Translations under genes and position numbers: made by a program
Part shown: piece by piece, positions 61,884-64,000 of the stretch
Position numbering within the stretch: position 1 is the stretch's first letter
How the letters are laid out: the number at the start of each line of letters is the position of its first letter
Source: Norana najaformis
Lineage: Eukaryota; Annelida; Clitellata; Crassiclitellata; Hormogastridae
Length of the DNA: 64,000 nucleotides
Reading direction: 5' to 3'
NCBI GenBank assembly: GCA_964023275.1
Contig: OZ029927.1
Coordinates: 3,209,715-3,273,714 of the forward strand
Notes under the pieces: generated by a model
Seen by the model: only the letters and a program-made list of their open reading frames with translations
What the model was told of the DNA's origin: nothing
The model's database searches: none

Positions 61884-64000
61884 ATGTACAATTCAATCAT
61901 TCTTCTTATTTTCGGTCTACGTTTCATGATCGCCTTCCATATTAGTTGCCAACCCTTCCACACCCTCTTGCCCTACATTGTTCCTACAGCCAAACATTCT
62001 TACTGCGCCCAATTTGGCACAACGACTATGCAGTATGGACGTATGTGTTTTATTTCTTTATCGTTCTTCCTAACTTCATATCTCAGGCGACCACCACAGC
62101 ACCTCACCCGCCATACCATCTTCAACATACTAATCCTGCTTTCCGGGGACATCCACCCAAATCCTGGCCCACTGAATTTTTATTCATGTCCTCCTCCCTC
62201 ACCTCCTACCTATCCTCCTCCTCCCAGAATTTCTTCCTCCAGCATCCTCGACAATACTCAAAATACTGACCACAGCCGCTTCTTACATTGCACGCTAAAT
62301 ATTCGATCATCACTACATCCTGCACATTCCCAAGAAATCAGAGATTTAGCCCTCTCTTATCACCCACCTGACATATTTGCCTTATCTGAAACCTGGTTTA
62401 ATTTAAACACCACTCTTGCTCAATATGAAGACTGTATTCCTCCTGGCTACCATCTTTACAGTACACCTCGTCCCTGCAAACCATCTAGCCCTTCTCATAA
62501 AAATCCAACTGGCGGTGGTATTGCCTTTCTCACCCGAGAACCTGCCACAGTTTTAGACTCACCTGGTTACTGTTTCCACTCTTGTGAATGTGCATCAATT
62601 ACGCTTAAACTTCCTCAAACAAATCTGACTATCTTTAATGTATATCGCCCTCCATCCTCCTCTTCATATTCAAGTCCTCCATCGGTCTTCTTGAAAGAGT
62701 TTACCACCCTCCTCTCTACTGCCGCCACTACACCTCATAAATTTCTGATTACAGGTGACTTCAATATACATGTCGATAACCCCTCTGACATTTTGCCTCT
62801 GAATTCCTCACCCTATTGTCCTCAACTAATCTGGTTCAACATGTCAAATTCCCCACCCACATTCACAATCACACACTTGACCTTATTATCACATCATCAT
62901 TCTCCAGTCTATCACGTGATATATCTTTCTTTTTGGACACACCATCTGATCATTACTCCATCTTTACATATCTTAAAATTCTTCCCACACCACGCCCTGA
63001 TCCTGTCTTTCATTCTTTTCGTCGCATCAGTTCAATAAATATTGAAGCCTTCATACAAGATATTTCCTGTTCTGACCTCGTTTTAAATCCACCCTCCTCC
63101 CTGGATGACCTCTCTTCCGATAACACCACTCTTTCCACTATCCTTGACAAGCATGCTCCTATTATTACCAAATCCCGTTCTCACTCTAACAATCGTTGGT
63201 TCAATTCCTATCTCCAAGCCTTCAAATCTTTCCGGCGGCGCCTTGAGCGCACTTACAAACGCACCATGGATCCTCAACTTCTCTCTGCCCTTAAATCTGC
63301 CACAAATAAATACCATCACCTTCTTACTGCAGCTAAACAAGAGATTTTACTCCTCACTAGTTCGTTCTCGATCCTCTAGTCCTCGCCTTCTCTGGAAAAC
63401 CATTAACCAACTCCTCCATCGGAACTCATCTAGCCCACTTCCAAATTCTCTTCCGCCTTCTTCAATAGCCGACTCGTTCTGTTCTTTCTTTTCCAACAAA
63501 ATTAGTACCCTCCGTCTCTCTCTTTAATCTCTCCTTCCCAAAGCCACCAATAACCAACCTGATGATGCTCCCTCCCCCACTCATGACTCCCTACCCTCCC
63601 CACCTCGATCCTCATTATCTGTCTTTCAACCCACTTCAGAGTCTGAAATATTACACCTGTTAAAATCACTTCCAAACAAACAGTGCGAACTTGACCCTAA
63701 ACCCACCTCCTTACTGAAAGACTGTGCAGCTGTCCTTGTCCCAATCATTACCAAAATAGTTAATCTCTCCTTATCTACGGGTAATTTCCCCCTCCTATTC
63801 AAACACTCTCTTGTTACCCCTCTTCTCAAGAAATCATCTCTCGACAAGGAAATTCTTTCAAACTACCGGCCTGTTTCTAACCTGACTTTCATCTCCAAAT
63901 TAACTGAACGGATTGTCCTCTCTCGAATCAATAACTATTTAGCTTCTAACTCACTCATTAACCCACACCAGTCTGGTTTTACTAAACACCACTCCACCGA
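61884..64000 (+). pseudogene. LINE (L2/CR1-like) with 2A-like motif, endonuclease and start of reverse transcriptase; cut by window end
   Basis: The first frame starts at ATG 61884 (A at -3). It has a hydrophobic N-terminus, then L-L-S-G-D-I-H-P-N-P-G-P (residues 85-96), then an APE endonuclease: L-N-I-R-S (138-142), S-E-T-W (168-171), V-Y-R-P-P (253-257), G-D-F-N-I-H (291-296). A frameshift near 62797 moves it to the next frame, with H-T-L-D-L-I-I-T and S-D-H (about 62944-62952), completing the endonuclease signature. A second shift near 63340 returns to frame 1. A stop TAA lies at 63525. The same frame then stays open to the edge, with D-P-K-P-T-S-L-L-K and N-Y-R-P-V-S-N-L (63861-63884), the start of the reverse transcriptase. 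Two frameshifts and one stop make this copy inactive, but it is the least decayed LINE here. The catalytic palm lies beyond the window. Confidence 0.93.
62148..62171 (+). other. 2A-like ribosome-skipping motif in LINE ORF
   Basis: Codons for D-I-H-P-N-P-G-P. The 2A consensus is D-(V/I)-E-x-N-P-G-P, so all positions fit except H for E. It stands between a hydrophobic N-terminal region and the endonuclease, the location reported for 2A-like sequences in several APE-type LINE clades of aquatic animals. Activity is unproven, and the H substitution may weaken it. Confidence 0.6.

Overview
The window looks like gene-poor nuclear DNA from a multicellular animal. It is AT-rich, dense in microsatellites and minisatellites, and full of decayed LINEs and SINEs. 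No operon-like spacing, ribosome-binding sites or long bacterial ORFs are present. The repeat repertoire is L2/CR1-type LINEs (one with a 2A-like peptide motif), 5S rRNA-derived and tRNA-derived SINEs, and short 3' tails reading GGTGCTATATAAAT. In my knowledge this is typical of aquatic invertebrates, lower chordates and fishes; I cannot name the species. I found no exon chain that I can assign to a known host protein.

Layout. 0-8.6 kb: unique AT-rich DNA, a 29-bp minisatellite (3.7-4.2 kb), a long (ATGT)n tract ending on a reverse-oriented retroposon tail, and a (CT)48 tract. 9.3-10.5 kb: a tRNA-derived SINE beside a decayed L2/CR1-like LINE. 14.7-17.8 kb: a 117-bp tandem array built from an older 44-bp repeat, followed by a LINE 3' end. 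18-31 kb: scattered LINE and SINE ends, a 5S-derived SINE (20.7-20.9 kb), a weak THAP-like fragment (23.4 kb), and two copies of one LINE family in opposite orientations (24.4 and 29.1 kb). 32.8-34.9 kb: a rearranged LINE reverse transcriptase whose 5' part is inverted. 36-52 kb: more LINE ends, a second 5S-derived SINE (44.5 kb), 45-bp, 22-bp and 20-bp tandem arrays, and a near-perfect hairpin (51.5 kb). 53-58 kb: (ATGT)n, (AT)n and triplet tracts, and a relatively complex unique stretch (57.3-57.7 kb). 58.5-60.9 kb: a reverse-oriented LINE 3' end in which 37 bp coding for a conserved LINE motif expanded to about 52 copies. 61.4-64 kb: the 5' half of the best preserved LINE (2A-like motif, endonuclease, start of reverse transcriptase), cut by the window edge.

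The window is mainly a record of retroposition. LINEs supply the enzymes, SINEs and short 3' fragments share LINE-like tails, and those tails appear to have seeded many of the microsatellites. Some unique, CG-richer islands (7.5-8.1, 14.1-14.6, 25.2-25.6, 35.3-35.7, 38.7-39.1, 43.0-43.4, 57.3-57.7 kb) are candidates for exons or regulatory DNA, but nothing in the sequence decides which.
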